Of a stretch of 64,000 nucleotides of DNA, positions 48,501 to 56,961 are shown piece after piece; position 1 is the first letter of the stretch; every line of letters starts with the position of its first letter. The DNA comes from Liolophura sinensis. Taxonomy: Eukaryota; Mollusca; Polyplacophora; Chitonida; Chitonidae. The stretch spans positions 55,406,237 through 55,470,236 of the forward strand of contig NC_088302.1 in NCBI RefSeq assembly GCF_032854445.1, given 5' to 3'. Both the position numbers and the translations under genes were made by a program. A model generated the notes under the pieces. That model made no database searches. It worked only from the letters and a program-made list of their open reading frames with translations, and was not told where the DNA came from.

Positions 48501-51500
48501 CAGTAATAATGTGATCTGTGTCTATCGGTATTGTAGGACTTTCCGTTGGCCACTTTTGGCTGAGCACCACTAACACAAGTATTACCACTTCTGATAATTT
48601 TCTCATTACACACTCTACAGTCACGTCTCTCTTTAGTGTAGACAGGCAGGTGTGTGCCAACCTCCTGCAGCCTATGTACCTCAGTAGGATCTCCAATCGA
48701 TGGCCTACCCTTTTTCTGCCGGTATGATCGGCCACCAATCAAAGGCTTGGCAAGTTCCATTTTATAGGTCAAGTATGGTATTTTTTTCATTCCAAACTTT
48801 TCACGAGTGGCAGATTCAACAACATAAGAAGCCATGTATCATGTGGTTAGCTGGGTTATATTCATGTTGCCAGTCAGCATCATTATTGGGCTGTTCAAAA
48901 TGTACTCCAACACGCTGTCCGTTGTCCTCTTCCACGTCCCCTGCCACGCCCCCTGCTGCGCCCTATGTCCGTATGGCCATTTACCTGTCCCGTAGTATTC
49001 CTATTTACTCCAGTTACCTGGGTATTATCATCTGTACTGCCATCATATGAAGTGTCAGATTGCATTTCGTAATCGCTGGAAACCTCAGAGTCAGAATCCA
49101 CGGAATAGTCCATTTCCTGATAAATAGGCTCAATGCTCACACCTGAGCACCCATTCTGCACCGGTAAGACACCTGGATTGCTCACCGGACCGTCAAATGT
49201 TGTTGTTGTACTGCCGGAATTGTCCTCCGAGTCCGATTCATCGGAGCTATAATCACTTTGTAACTAGTCACAGTCATACTCCCATTCGGAATCTAAAACC
49301 GCGTCAACAGCTTCCTGGGTATTTAGTAACAATCGCCGCGTCGCCATGTTCATGAATCAGGATGAAAATCCAGGTAAAAACAGTGAAAAGCTCGACTCAG
49401 GTGGCTGTCACACGTCTACATGGGAGCCGCCATTACTGCTAGACATTTCAATTGTGCTAACCCCCCTCTAGGGCCAATTCATTAGTGGGTCAAGTAAATT
49501 AAACAAAACCACGTGTTTACCGGCCAAATTTGGCCGGTCCGTCTGGAAAGGGTTAATAGAGGAAGTTGTGACTTCCTGACTTCACGTTCAGCATAAAGGG
49601 GACAGTGCAACAACTGGTTGACTTGTATCAGTATAATGGCTCGGGAGGGGCGGCTTACTTGCCTTTGGTAAGATGTCTCAGTGAAGCAGTACTAGATAAA
49701 AAGAGCGGTCGAAATCCGTCCTGCAACAAGGAGGCACATTACATGCACCCTAAGGATTCCTTCGTCGTCATGTGACTGAAAAATTGTTAAGTACAACGGT
49801 AAACGCCAAGCATTCATTCACTTACAGGATTTTGTTTTTCTTTAGCTGTGTCTTAAGCCAACTGCGCCTCAACTTTACAGCTGGTTTTATTTATTACTCT
49901 AGCCCCAGGGTAAGAAGAAGAAAGAGAAGGAGCGGTGTACAAGTCTGAAGGACAAGCTGCAGGAAGAGGAGAAGCGGCAGAACGATCATGTGGGTCGCGT
50001 AATGGCAAGACTTAAGCATGAAAAAGACACCTGGTTTCTCTCCAGTAAGTCAATTTCTCAGTCCTCTCATTTTTACATCTTTCTCAGTGATCAAGCTCTC
50101 ACGTCTTTCACAGTGTGGGCCCTGTGGTGACTAAGCTCTCACATCTTTCACAGTTTGGGCCCTGCACTGGCTGAGCTCCCACATCTTTTATGATGTGGGC
50201 CCTGTAGTGACCAGGTGCTCTGGTATTTAACAATGTGGGCCTTGCAGTGGCCAAGATCTCACATCTTTCACAACGTGGGCCTTGCAGTGGCCAAGATCTC
50301 ATATCTTTTACAATGTGGGCCTTGCAGTGGCCAAAGAACTGGTTCCTCTCCAGTAAGTCAGTTTCTCAATCCTCTAATCTTCTCACAAGGTGTAATGACC
50401 AGACTCAAGCAGTGCACTGTGAACTCTGTGTAGAGCATGATACTGTCACTCCTTTAGTAACTGCTGACCGGTTTTGATTAAATGTACCGCAGATTATTAC
50501 TGCCTAAGATAATATTTTGTTTTTTGTCCACAGGATCCACAAAGAATGAGACGATCACCCAGTTCCTGCAGCTATGTATCTTTCCGCGCTGTTGCTTCAC
50601 TGCCAGTGATGCTGTGTACTGTGCTAAGTACATACAGATACTTCATGATCTCAAGACCACCAACTTCTCCACCCTCATCTGTTACGACAGGGTAATGCCG
50701 AGAATAACAGTCATTCAAACATACGTTAAATGACAAGCAAATAAACGTCATAAAATGTTGCCAGTGGTGCTGAAACTTGCATTCTTCCAGTAGGATATCA
50801 TTTTATTTTCCAAAGAAACCTCAAAACATTCTCCTAGGATCAATGGAACTCTCAGAATCAGGTAAAATGTATGACTTGGTCATGGGGGGAAAGTATATGT
50901 TATATAATCTCCTGTGAGATGAGTTGAGATGCATCATAGTCTTGCAGAAACTGGTTATTCATAGAAAATGGTTCATCAGGTTTCATCTATTTAAGAATTT
51001 TGTTCGTTACTGTTTTCTTTAAGAAGTATTTCATTTTAAATTCTTTCCTTGTTTCAGATTTTCTGTGATATTACCTATTCGGTGACAAGTTGCACTGAAA
51101 ATGAGGCTCATCGTTACGGGAGATTTCTTTGTGCAGCCATGGACACCATTATGAGATGGCACAGTGACCAGGCACTCTATGATAAGGTAGGTGGTAAGGT
51201 TTCAGTTCTAACTCCATGTACATGTAGACAACACTCTGTATAAATAGTCGCCGTACAACTTAAGCTGAAGAATACAATGGCTTTCACTGCATATTATAGA
51301 TTTATTTATTTATTTCATTAGTGCCTTACACCATACTCATGAATGTTTCACTGATACATTGACCAACATTTGCATATTTCAGGGTATATCAGCATATGTT
51401 GATGTATGTGTACACTGTTTCTTACCCTATGGTAATATAAATTCTTCCTTAATTTCTTGGGGGGGCCTCCGTGGCTCAGTTGGTTAGCACGCTAGCGTAG

Positions 51501-54500
51501 CGTAATGACCCAGAAGTCTTTCACCAATGCTGTCGCTGTGAGTTCAAGTCCAGCTCATGCTGGCTTCCTCTCCGGGCGTACGTGGGAAGGTCTGTCAGCA
51601 ACCTGCGGATGGTCGTGGGTTTTCCCCGGGCTCTGCCAGGCTTCCACCCAGCATAATGCTGGCCACCATCGAATAAGTGAAATATTCTTGAGTATGGCAT
51701 AAAACACCAATCAAATAAATTATTTTGTTTTAGCCCATATATATGTAATCCTAGCAGGAATGTTGAGTTCCTTTTTTCTCATACGAATAGACCATCTAAT
51801 CAGCAACATACTCATATCTTTCCTTTTTGAAAAGGTTGTTAAACACGTGTAATATTCTACTTACAACACTAGTCATATCTGTCTCAGCTTTTAGAAGAAT
51901 TAGGGTATTCTGTATGTGATTGGTTGTTTCACATGGTGGCCGTTGTGTTCATTGATTCAGGAGTGTGCGTCCTACCCTGGCTTTGTGACTGTGTTCAGGA
52001 AGGGGGCAGAGGACAGTAACAACAAGGCTGACCAGCTGGACTACGAGAACTACAGACATGTCTGTCACAAGTGGCATTTCAGAATAACAAAGGTACAGAC
52101 TTGGTGCTAAAATGTACCTCTTGTTGACTGCATTCAGGACCAACCACTTTCGAATTAGATCCCTTATTTCACCATGTTGAGTTTCTAACATGCAGAATTT
52201 TGCTGGTGGAGTTTGGTCTACCTCTAAGCTTAGGCTAATGAATACATGCTGTGGAAGCGTTGTACATACATATGTGCATACTATCATATAAGGTTCTGTG
52301 ACACTGAGACATGTTGTGTTATTTTTCAGGCGATGGTGACTTGCTTAGAGTCTGGGAACTACATCCAGATACGGAATGCCCTCATCATCCTGACAAAGGC
52401 AGGTTCTTCAGGGGTGATGTTAGGCGAACTAGCGGAGGCATTTCTGCTGATTTACTCTAATGTTGACACTAAGTGTACATTGTAGTACTTTGTATTAAAA
52501 ATAACAGCTGTTTCATAATTTTCTTAAGGCATGTGTTTCATTTTTTGTGTCCTGAACATATATGTATTCTTACCATTGAATGGATGAAGGAAAACTTCGT
52601 TATAAAGAGAGGGTTACACAATCAAAAGTACATTTTGTTTTTCATTGATGCCCTCTGCACATTAAATGATCACGTAGAAAACAAACACTGAGTAATACAT
52701 TATTTACCAAACATTTGTCAGAACAAATTGTACATGGATTGAGTGTGTTATTTTGCCTCTGTCTCTCACAGATGGTCCATTGATTTACTTATGTTGTCTT
52801 TGTCAGATTTTACCTCACTATCCAAAGATATTACAGTTTGGCCAGGCTGTAGAAAGAAGGGTGGACAGGCTGAGACAAGAGGAGAAAGAGAAGAGGCCAG
52901 ATATATATGCTCTAGCCATGGGGTAAGACAACAGCACAAACCTTAATGCCGAGGTATATACGCTCTAGCCAGGGGGTAAGACAACAGCTCAATCCTTAAT
53001 GCCGAGTTATATACCCTCTACCCACAGGGTAAGACAACAGCACAACCCTTAATGCAGAGGTATATGCCCTCTAGCCAGGGGATAAGACAGCAACACAAGC
53101 CTAAATGCCGAGGTATATACGCTCTGCCCACAGGGTAAGACAACAGCTCAACCCTTAATGCTGAGGTATGTACACTCTAGCCATGGGGTAAGACAACAAC
53201 TCAACCCTTAATGCTGAGGTGTATACGCTCTAACCACGGGGTAAGACAACAGCATAACCCATAATGCCGAGGTATATACCCTCCAGCCACAGGCTAAGAC
53301 AACAGCTCAGCCCTTAATGCTGAGGTGTATACGCTCTAACCACGGGGTAAGACAACAGCTCAACCCTTAATACTGAGGGATGTACGCTCTACCAACAGGG
53401 TAAGACAACAGCTCAACCCTTAATGCCGAGGTATATACACTCTACCCACGGGGTAAGACAACAGCTCAGCCCTTAATGCTGAGGTGTATATGCTCTACCC
53501 ACGGGGTGAGACAACAGCATAACCCCTATTGCCGAGGTATATACACTCCAGCCACAGGGTAAGACAACAACACAACCCTTAATGCCGAGGTATATACCCT
53601 CTAACCACGGGGTAAGACAACAGCACAATCCTTAATGCCGAAGTACATACATTCTAGCCACGGGGTAAGACAACAGACCAACCCTTAATGCCGAGGTATA
53701 TACCCTCTAGCCAGGGGGTAAGACAACAAGACAACCCTTAATGCCGACGTATATACCCTCTAGTCAGGGGGTAAGACAACAACACAACCCTTAATGCCGA
53801 GGTATATACCCCTCTAGCCAGGGAGTAAGACAACAACGCAACCCTTAATGCTGAGATGTGTAAGCTTGTTAAATTGTGGATGTCTTCAGACAGTTTTCTG
53901 TACAAATTGTAATGTTTTGCTAGAGGACAGCTGTGTTAACTTGAGTAAAAAACTCGCAGTGATCCAGGAGTCTCTCACCAATGCAGTCGCTGTGAGTCCA
54001 AGTCCAGCTCATGCTGGCTTCCTCTCCGGCCGCAAGTGGGAAGGTCTGCCAGCAACCTGCGGATGGTCGTGGGTTTCCCCCAGGCTCTGCCCGGTTTCCA
54101 CCCACCATAATGCTGGCCGCCATCGTATAAGTGAAATATTCTTGAGTGCGGCGTAAAACACCAATCAAATAAATAAATAAATTGAGGAAAAAACCGAATT
54201 GAGGGCGTGGAAAGCCATTAAGTTTTACTCTTTCTAGTCACAAGATCAATGCAGTGCATTATTCAGTAGATTCGGACTTATTGTGATCATCATTATCTTC
54301 AGGTATTCTGGTCAGCTAAAGGCTAAGAAATCTTCATGGGTTCCAGAGAATGAGTTCCACCTGAAGGAGAAGGACCAGGTAAGGCTGACAGATGATTACG
54401 CATACGCCTTTTACTTTGTCACATGTTATCCATATTGTCCTGCAAAAAGGAGGCACATTACACTCCTACATTCCTTCGTTGTCATATGACTGAAAGATTG

Positions 54501-56961
54501 TGAAGTATGACATTAAACCTAAATCATGCACGCACACACACTTTAAGAATGTTTTTAACAGATTTCTTGAATAGAATTACTGTAATTCTTCAAGCATTTC
54601 GCAAGTTTGCAAAGTGTTTATTCAAGCAAAGCATGAAAACATTCCTCTGTGGTGACTGATAAAACTGTACTTTTTGTGAAGCCCTGAAATTGGCCAACCT
54701 AACCAATGTAGTTTTGTCTCAAAATCAAATTTAAAATTTGCATAAATAGTGCTGAAAGTTACTCTTTCAATTGTGTAAAGGTTGAGGAATTTGGATAAAT
54801 GCCTTTAAATATTAAACTCTAAAATTGGACTTATAGACCATGTTGATAGCTATGGGTAAGTCCCCATATGATGCCGTTATTTAAAATGCTCCTGTTTTTG
54901 TTGTCAGCAGAAAAATCAGGCCAAGGCTGCCAATGCTAAAGCTGATGCTTCAAAGACACCTGCTGTAAAAGAGGCTGCAGCTAAGTGTCCTGAAGCCAAT
55001 GGTAAGTGAAATCCAAGTAACGTCAGTATTTTGTGAGCCAGCTTTGAGTCGTGTGATGAAACTTAATATAGGTATTATTTTACTGTGTGTGAAAGGTACT
55101 GACAATTAGGTCTGGCTGAACTTAGTAAGGATTTTGAAACAATAGCCCTGTTCTTGTAATTTATGCAAAAGACTGACAGGGACGAGTTAAGTCCTTGATA
55201 GAAGCAATTTAAAGGTACCCCAGCCCTTCAATAATCAATAAACAACTCAAGCGTGCATTGATAGAATGATGGCCGTCAAAATTGTTTTGTTCTTTTTTTG
55301 TCTATATTAGGTCATGCTGCAGAGTCAAATAATAAAGAGAAGAAGGATGGGAAGGCTCCCAGTTCAGTTGAAGTGCGGAAGTCAACATCAGAGACAGACT
55401 CTAGGTAAGGTAATGAAGCTGTAAAATATATGACAGGGTGGGCATTATTATGAGCATTTGCCATATGTGGCATGGTTTTTATTATTAATTTCTTTCTGAC
55501 TGTATTATCAATATTCACACTGGCTTCTGTGTATTGTCAAATAGGCATCATTATAAACTGTCAAATAGGCATCATTATCAGATCTCACATAGGCACTATT
55601 ATCAGCTGTCAAGTAGGCATCATTATAAACTGTCATACAGGCATCGTTATCAGCTGTCACACAGGCACCATTGTCAGCTGTCACATAGGCATCAATATCA
55701 GCTGTCACGTAGCCAGCATTATCAGCTGTCAAGTAGGCACCATTATCAGCAGTCACATAGGCCACATTATCAGCTGTCACACAGGCACCATTGTCAGCTG
55801 TCACATAGGCATCAATATCAGCTGTCATGCAGGCGACATTGTCAGCTGACACATATCCAGTATTATCAGCTATCATGCAGGCGACATTATCAGCAGTCGC
55901 TCAGGCATCATTATTAGCTGTCACATAAATGTAGACAGCATTATCAGCTGTCACATAAATGTACATGTAGACAGCATTATTATCTGTCACATAAATGTAC
56001 ATGTAAGCAGCATTATTGGCTGTCACATGTAGGCAACATTGTCAGCTGTCACGTACATGTAGGCAATATTGTCAGCTGTCACATAGGCATTATTATCAAG
56101 TTTCACATACATATATGCAAAATTGCTTATATAATCACAGTATTATCAACTCCCATTATGTGTGGTTTTACAGGCACAGTAAAGGAGACCGAGAGAAAAC
56201 GCACACAAAGATTAGCAAGAGTAAGACGGATGTGCAGGCTGACGAGCGTGGGAAGCATGGACGAGACGATGACGAGAGGGTGCGGACCGTCAGGGTCAAA
56301 GAGGAAGGTCGGGTCAAGGTCAAAGAGGAGAAGGTTTTGCGTTTGAAGGAGGAGAGTAAAGAGCTGGATCGAGCGTCTAGTGTGGCATCCAGTGGCAGCC
56401 ATGGGTCACAGCGTCGCAGTGCCGAACCCTCCCCCCACACAACTGAGGACAGAGGTGAGAGCACAAGGGCAGTAAGGGAACTAATACTTGGAATATTACA
56501 TGAACCTTTTAAATATATCCTCATTCTCTCTCTATATTGTGTCACCCGCATAATCTGGGTCACCCGACAAACAGGTTATTTTCAAGATTGCCCTGCTAGC
56601 ATTGTTCTGGTGTCCATGATGGTGATAAGTGGTAAATAGTGTTCTCGTGTTTGGTTCACTGGGCACGTCTCGTTTTACGGCGGTACAGTATCTGTCACAC
56701 CCTGTGAAAGAAAGCCAGAAACTTGCCAAATGTCAGTGGTTCTCCAAGGATTCAGCCAAATTCAGTGCATTTTTTTGTTAAATTCTAATTGCGATCATCA
56801 TATAACAACTAAATGAGACACAGCAAAGAAAAACAATCACTACAGTGTACATTGATATTGTATTAAATTTTTGTGTTAACATGCGGCTGTTATAAATATG
56901 TGGGTTTGTTTTTTCAGAGCCCAAAAGAAGGAAGATTGAAGCACCCGTTTCAGGTTCAAAG
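28395..56961 (+). CDS. THOC2: THOC2: THO complex subunit 2 (mRNA export), 34 coding exons, 3' end not in window
   Basis: Exons: 28395-28459, 30524-30674, 31052-31103, 32982-33052, 33358-33479, 33801-33934, 35278-35438, 35719-35814, 36162-36305, 39557-39729, 40061-40262, 40512-40672, 40945-41046, 41347-41431, 41627-41720, 42186-42266, 42860-42956, 43464-43581, 45116-45295, 45642-45806, 46291-46353, 46839-46933, 47253-47379, 49903-50044, 50534-50691, 51058-51186, 51961-52092, 52330-52398, 52807-52922, 54303-54378, 54911-55001, 55311-55404, 56174-56454, 56918-56961. The sum is 4071 nt (1357 codons) with every phase consistent. THOC2 is the large scaffold of the nuclear THO/TREX complex that couples transcription to mRNA export. 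Landmarks: [18 protein letters not shown] at the start, [113 protein letters not shown], then a charged, disordered Lys/Glu/Arg-rich tail including PKRRKIEAP. Human THOC2 is about 1593 residues, so roughly 200 residues remain downstream. Oddities: GC donor of intron 28, donor minisatellite at exon 29, tandem CAGCAG acceptor at exon 31. Confidence 0.96.
28851..29130 (+). mobile_element. SINE family A with an inverted tail duplication
   Basis: Full-length type: TATGGCTCAGTTGGTTAAC head, CTCACCAATTCGGCCGCTGT, body and AAATAAATAAAT tail, in THOC2 intron 1. The tail word ATTCTTGAGTACGATGTG (from 29056) is followed after TTT by its own near-perfect reverse complement (to 29094), which forms a hairpin that other copies lack. 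Confidence 0.85.
29278..29402 (+). mobile_element. SINE family A, internally shortened copy
   Basis: Head TTGTGGCCGAGGTGGTTAGC, then CATCTCACAAATGTGGTAGC, then a jump directly to the tail AAATCAAATAAATAAACAAA. The central body is missing. THOC2 intron 1. Confidence 0.7.
32225..32952. repeat. About 40-bp minisatellite, roughly 18 copies, just upstream of THOC2 exon 4
   Basis: Degenerate units of 37-40 bp containing GATAGCAGCTTGGTTTAACA, TGGTGTTTTGACACAGA. The array stops about 30 bp before the exon 4 acceptor (ACTCTTTACAG at 32971-32981). Absence of stops in several minus-strand frames is a by-product of the repeat. Confidence 0.9.
36849..37195 (+). mobile_element. SINE family B, near full-length
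   Basis: Order: tRNA-like head GCCCGATAGTACAGTAGGCT (A-box region) with a diverged B-box, TCACACCTAAGACTTTAAAAG, GATAGTGCAACAACTGGTTG, GTCTCAGTGAAGCC, CCTGCAACAAGGAAGCACAT, and the tail GACTGAAAAATTGTTAAGTA then CGACGTTAAACCCCAAGCAC. Related copies are at 47044, 47676 (interrupted) and 54425. A conserved central part of this sort recalls domain-bearing SINEs such as the molluscan V-SINE group; that grouping is inference. Confidence 0.75.
37681..38190. repeat. Higher-order tandem repeat: 52-bp units inside a 222-bp unit
   Basis: A 52-bp unit (GTAACTGACACTACAGAGGT, GTCAGCACTGAAGTGCCATG, CTGTACATGTAG) is repeated, and the block beginning GAGGTTTGGGTTTTTGGACA occurs at 37681 and again 222 bp later at 37903. 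The second block holds about five 52-bp units, the first about three. Each unit contains the inverted pair TGACAC/GTGTCA and the palindrome TACATGTA. THOC2 intron 9. Confidence 0.9.
38215..39170. other. CpG-richer segment in THOC2 intron 9 with antisense promoter-like sequence
   Basis: This stretch is visibly richer in CG dinucleotides than the surrounding intron (ACGTCAC, GCGAACGCGAAC, GAGAGCGTCGCAC). On the minus strand a TATA-like CATATATAAGCCG lies near 39013-39025. An 89-codon minus-strand frame (38563-38294) with hydrophobic segments follows further along. No protein family is recognised. It may be part of a retroelement (long terminal repeat or leader) or an unmethylated regulatory island. 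Confidence 0.3.
42410..42812. repeat. 64-68-bp tandem repeat, six copies, THOC2 intron 16
   Basis: The word TACGATGTGTAAG recurs at 42413, 42477, 42543, 42611, 42679 and 42744. The unit continues TAAGAGAGTTAGTGGTAATA, AGTCAAGACCTATCACTAGA and GGGAAACTCT. It ends in a short (CT)n(TA)n run just before exon 17. From the second copy on, each unit contains the donor-like GTAAGTAAG. Confidence 0.92.
43635..44615 (+). mobile_element. Tandem-core interspersed element, copy 2 (pearl/Helentron-like architecture)
   Basis: About five core units of 166-174 bp (ACTCACATTTGT words near 43667, 43833, 44003, 44171 and 44345), followed by the same unique 3' segment as copy 1 (GAAGATTCCCCTTAGGGG through TTTCAAACAGATGCATTTGT). 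The 5' flank seen in copy 1 is not obvious; the copy seems to start inside a core unit soon after THOC2 exon 18. No protein-coding capacity, so it is non-autonomous. Confidence 0.65.
44625..44762. repeat. 27-bp tandem repeat, about five copies
   Basis: Unit CTCACCTGACATTAGAGGCC plus CTCTATG, attached directly to the 3' end of the tandem-core element. The unit length is a multiple of three, which explains the open frame there. Confidence 0.9.
45522..45575. repeat. (AT)n microsatellite, about 27 repeats
   Basis: An uninterrupted TA/AT alternation in THOC2 intron 19. Confidence 0.97.
47044..47215 (+). mobile_element. SINE family B, 5'-truncated
   Basis: Begins near TTGCCTAAGTCATCTCAGTG, continues CTGCAACATGGACACACATT and ends GTGAAAAATTGTTAAGTATG then ACGTTAAACCCCAAGCACTC with a CTCACTCACTCAC tail. 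THOC2 intron 22. Confidence 0.8.
47676..47748 (+). mobile_element. SINE family B, left half, split by the piggyBac-type insertion
   Basis: Head GACCAGCCCGGATAGCACAG, CTGGTAGAGCA, then CAATCCTGGGTCGAGTCACA and CCTAGGACTTTAA. The right half resumes at 49557 with TAGAGGAAGTTGTGACTTCC. In the uninterrupted copy at 36849 the corresponding words are contiguous (AGACTTTAAAAGAGGAAATT). Confidence 0.9.
47749..49552 (-). mobile_element. piggyBac-type DNA transposon, internally deleted, 1804 bp
   Basis: Flanked on both sides by TTAA (47745-47748 and 49553-49556), the target duplication used by piggyBac elements. The ends are perfect 12-bp inverted repeats, CCCTTTCCAGAC and GTCTGGAAAGGG. A 20-bp palindrome lies just inside the right end (49519-49538). 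The interior carries the two ends of a transposase gene on the minus strand but no room for the catalytic core, so the element is non-autonomous. It sits inside a family B SINE in THOC2 intron 23 and must be younger than that SINE. Confidence 0.95.
48413..49347 (-). pseudogene. Remnant of a piggyBac-family transposase (N- and C-terminal parts only)
   Basis: The N-terminal part starts at ATG 49347-49345, is Asp/Ser/Glu-rich as is usual for these enzymes ([14 protein letters not shown]), contains an in-frame TAG (49264-49266) about 27 codons in, and ends in an Arg/Gly run ([13 protein letters not shown]). The C-terminal part, open from 48835 to 48413, ends in the cysteine-rich domain: [17 protein letters not shown] and [10 protein letters not shown], which in piggyBac transposases binds the element ends. 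The middle of the family's usual 550-600 residues, including the Asp catalytic triad, is absent, and the two parts are out of frame. It cannot encode an active transposase. Confidence 0.85.
49557..49825 (+). mobile_element. SINE family B, right half of the split copy
   Basis: Starts immediately after the second TTAA and carries GACAGTGCAACAACTGGTTG, ATGTCTCAGTGAAGCAG, CCTGCAACAAGGAGGCACAT and GACTGAAAAATTGTTAAGTA. It ends near CGGTAAACGCCAAGCATTC, 78 bp before exon 24. Confidence 0.9.
50092..50335. repeat. 40-bp tandem repeat, six copies, beside THOC2 exon 24
   Basis: GTGGGCC-type words recur every 40 bp (50114, 50154, 50194, 50234, 50274, 50314); the unit is CTCACATCTTTCACAATGTG then GGCCTTGCAGTGGCCAAGAT. 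It starts 48 bp after the exon 24 donor. Confidence 0.93.
50334..50385 (+). repeat. Duplicate of the THOC2 exon 24 end and splice donor
   Basis: AACTGGTTCCTCTCCAGTAA then GTCAGTTTCTCAATCCTCT closely copies the exon 24 boundary at 50030-50067 (ACCTGGTTTCTCTCCAGTAA then GTCAATTTCTCAGTCCTCT). The copied donor GTAAGT is at 50353, 308 bp downstream of the true donor at 50045, and lies on the far side of the 40-bp array. Confidence 0.85.
51464..51721 (+). mobile_element. SINE family A, full-length reference-quality copy
   Basis: GGCCTCCGTGGCTCAGTTGG head (A-box), GCTGTCGCTGTGAGTTCAAG (B-box region), GGAAGGTCTGTCAGCAACCT, GGATGGTCGTGGGTTTTCCC, CAGCATAATGCTGGCCACCA, TGAAATATTCTTGAGTATGG and CACCAATCAAATAAAT tail. 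THOC2 intron 26. A reverse-oriented tail fragment lies nearby at 51300-51350. Confidence 0.92.
52898..53865. repeat. 53-bp minisatellite that duplicates the THOC2 exon 29 splice donor, 18 copies
   Basis: The functional boundary reads ATATATATGCTCTAGCCATG then GG|GTAAGACAACAGC. The same block, exon end plus donor plus about 30 intron bases (CTTAATGCCGAGGTATATAC), is repeated downstream with GTAAGAC words near 52975, 53028, 53134, 53187, 53240, 53347, 53400, 53453 and so on to 53825. By eye, 16 of 18 units keep a GT at the donor position (one as GTGAG); two have lost it (near 53080 GATAAG and 53293 GCTAAG). Confidence 0.95.
53955..54182 (+). mobile_element. SINE family A, lacking the A-box end
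   Basis: Begins at GTGATCCAGGAGTCTCTCAC, keeps the B-box region, CGGATGGTCGTGGGTTTCCC, TAATGCTGGCCGCCATCGTA and the tail CAATCAAATAAATAAATAAA. It lies 90 bp after the donor minisatellite of THOC2 exon 29. Confidence 0.9.
54425..54530 (+). mobile_element. SINE family B, 3' fragment
   Basis: TCCTGCAAAAAGGAGGCACA then GTTGTCATATGACTGAAAGA, TTGTGAAGTATGACATTAAA, ending in a CACGCACACACAC run. THOC2 intron 30. Confidence 0.75.
54585..54840 (+). repeat. Dispersed repeat D, copy 1
   Basis: ACTGTAATTCTTCAAGCATT and GTGTTTATTCAAGC through GTTTTGTCTC and GTTACTCTTTCAA share the order and spacing of copy 2 at 62921-63135. Neither tail nor terminal repeats are evident, so its class is unknown. Confidence 0.6.
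55534..56105. repeat. 24-bp minisatellite ending just before THOC2 exon 33
   Basis: Unit CAGCTGTCACATAGGCATCA plus TTAT, repeated about 16 times in exact 24-bp register to about 55930, then in longer variants that carry AAATGTACATGTAG. Because 24 is a multiple of three, several frames on both strands stay open for about 120 codons; these are not genes. The array ends about 70 bp before the exon 33 acceptor at 56173. Confidence 0.93.

Noticed and set aside
55508-55917. Open frames of about 120 codons on both strands in the 24-bp array
   Set aside because: They exist only because the repeat length is a multiple of three; no start context, splice or domain support.
56016-56173. Extension of THOC2 exon 33 upstream into the repeat frame
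   Set aside because: The acceptor TTTTACAG at 56166-56173 joins in phase to exon 32 and gives THOC2-like sequence; the extension is only repeat translation.
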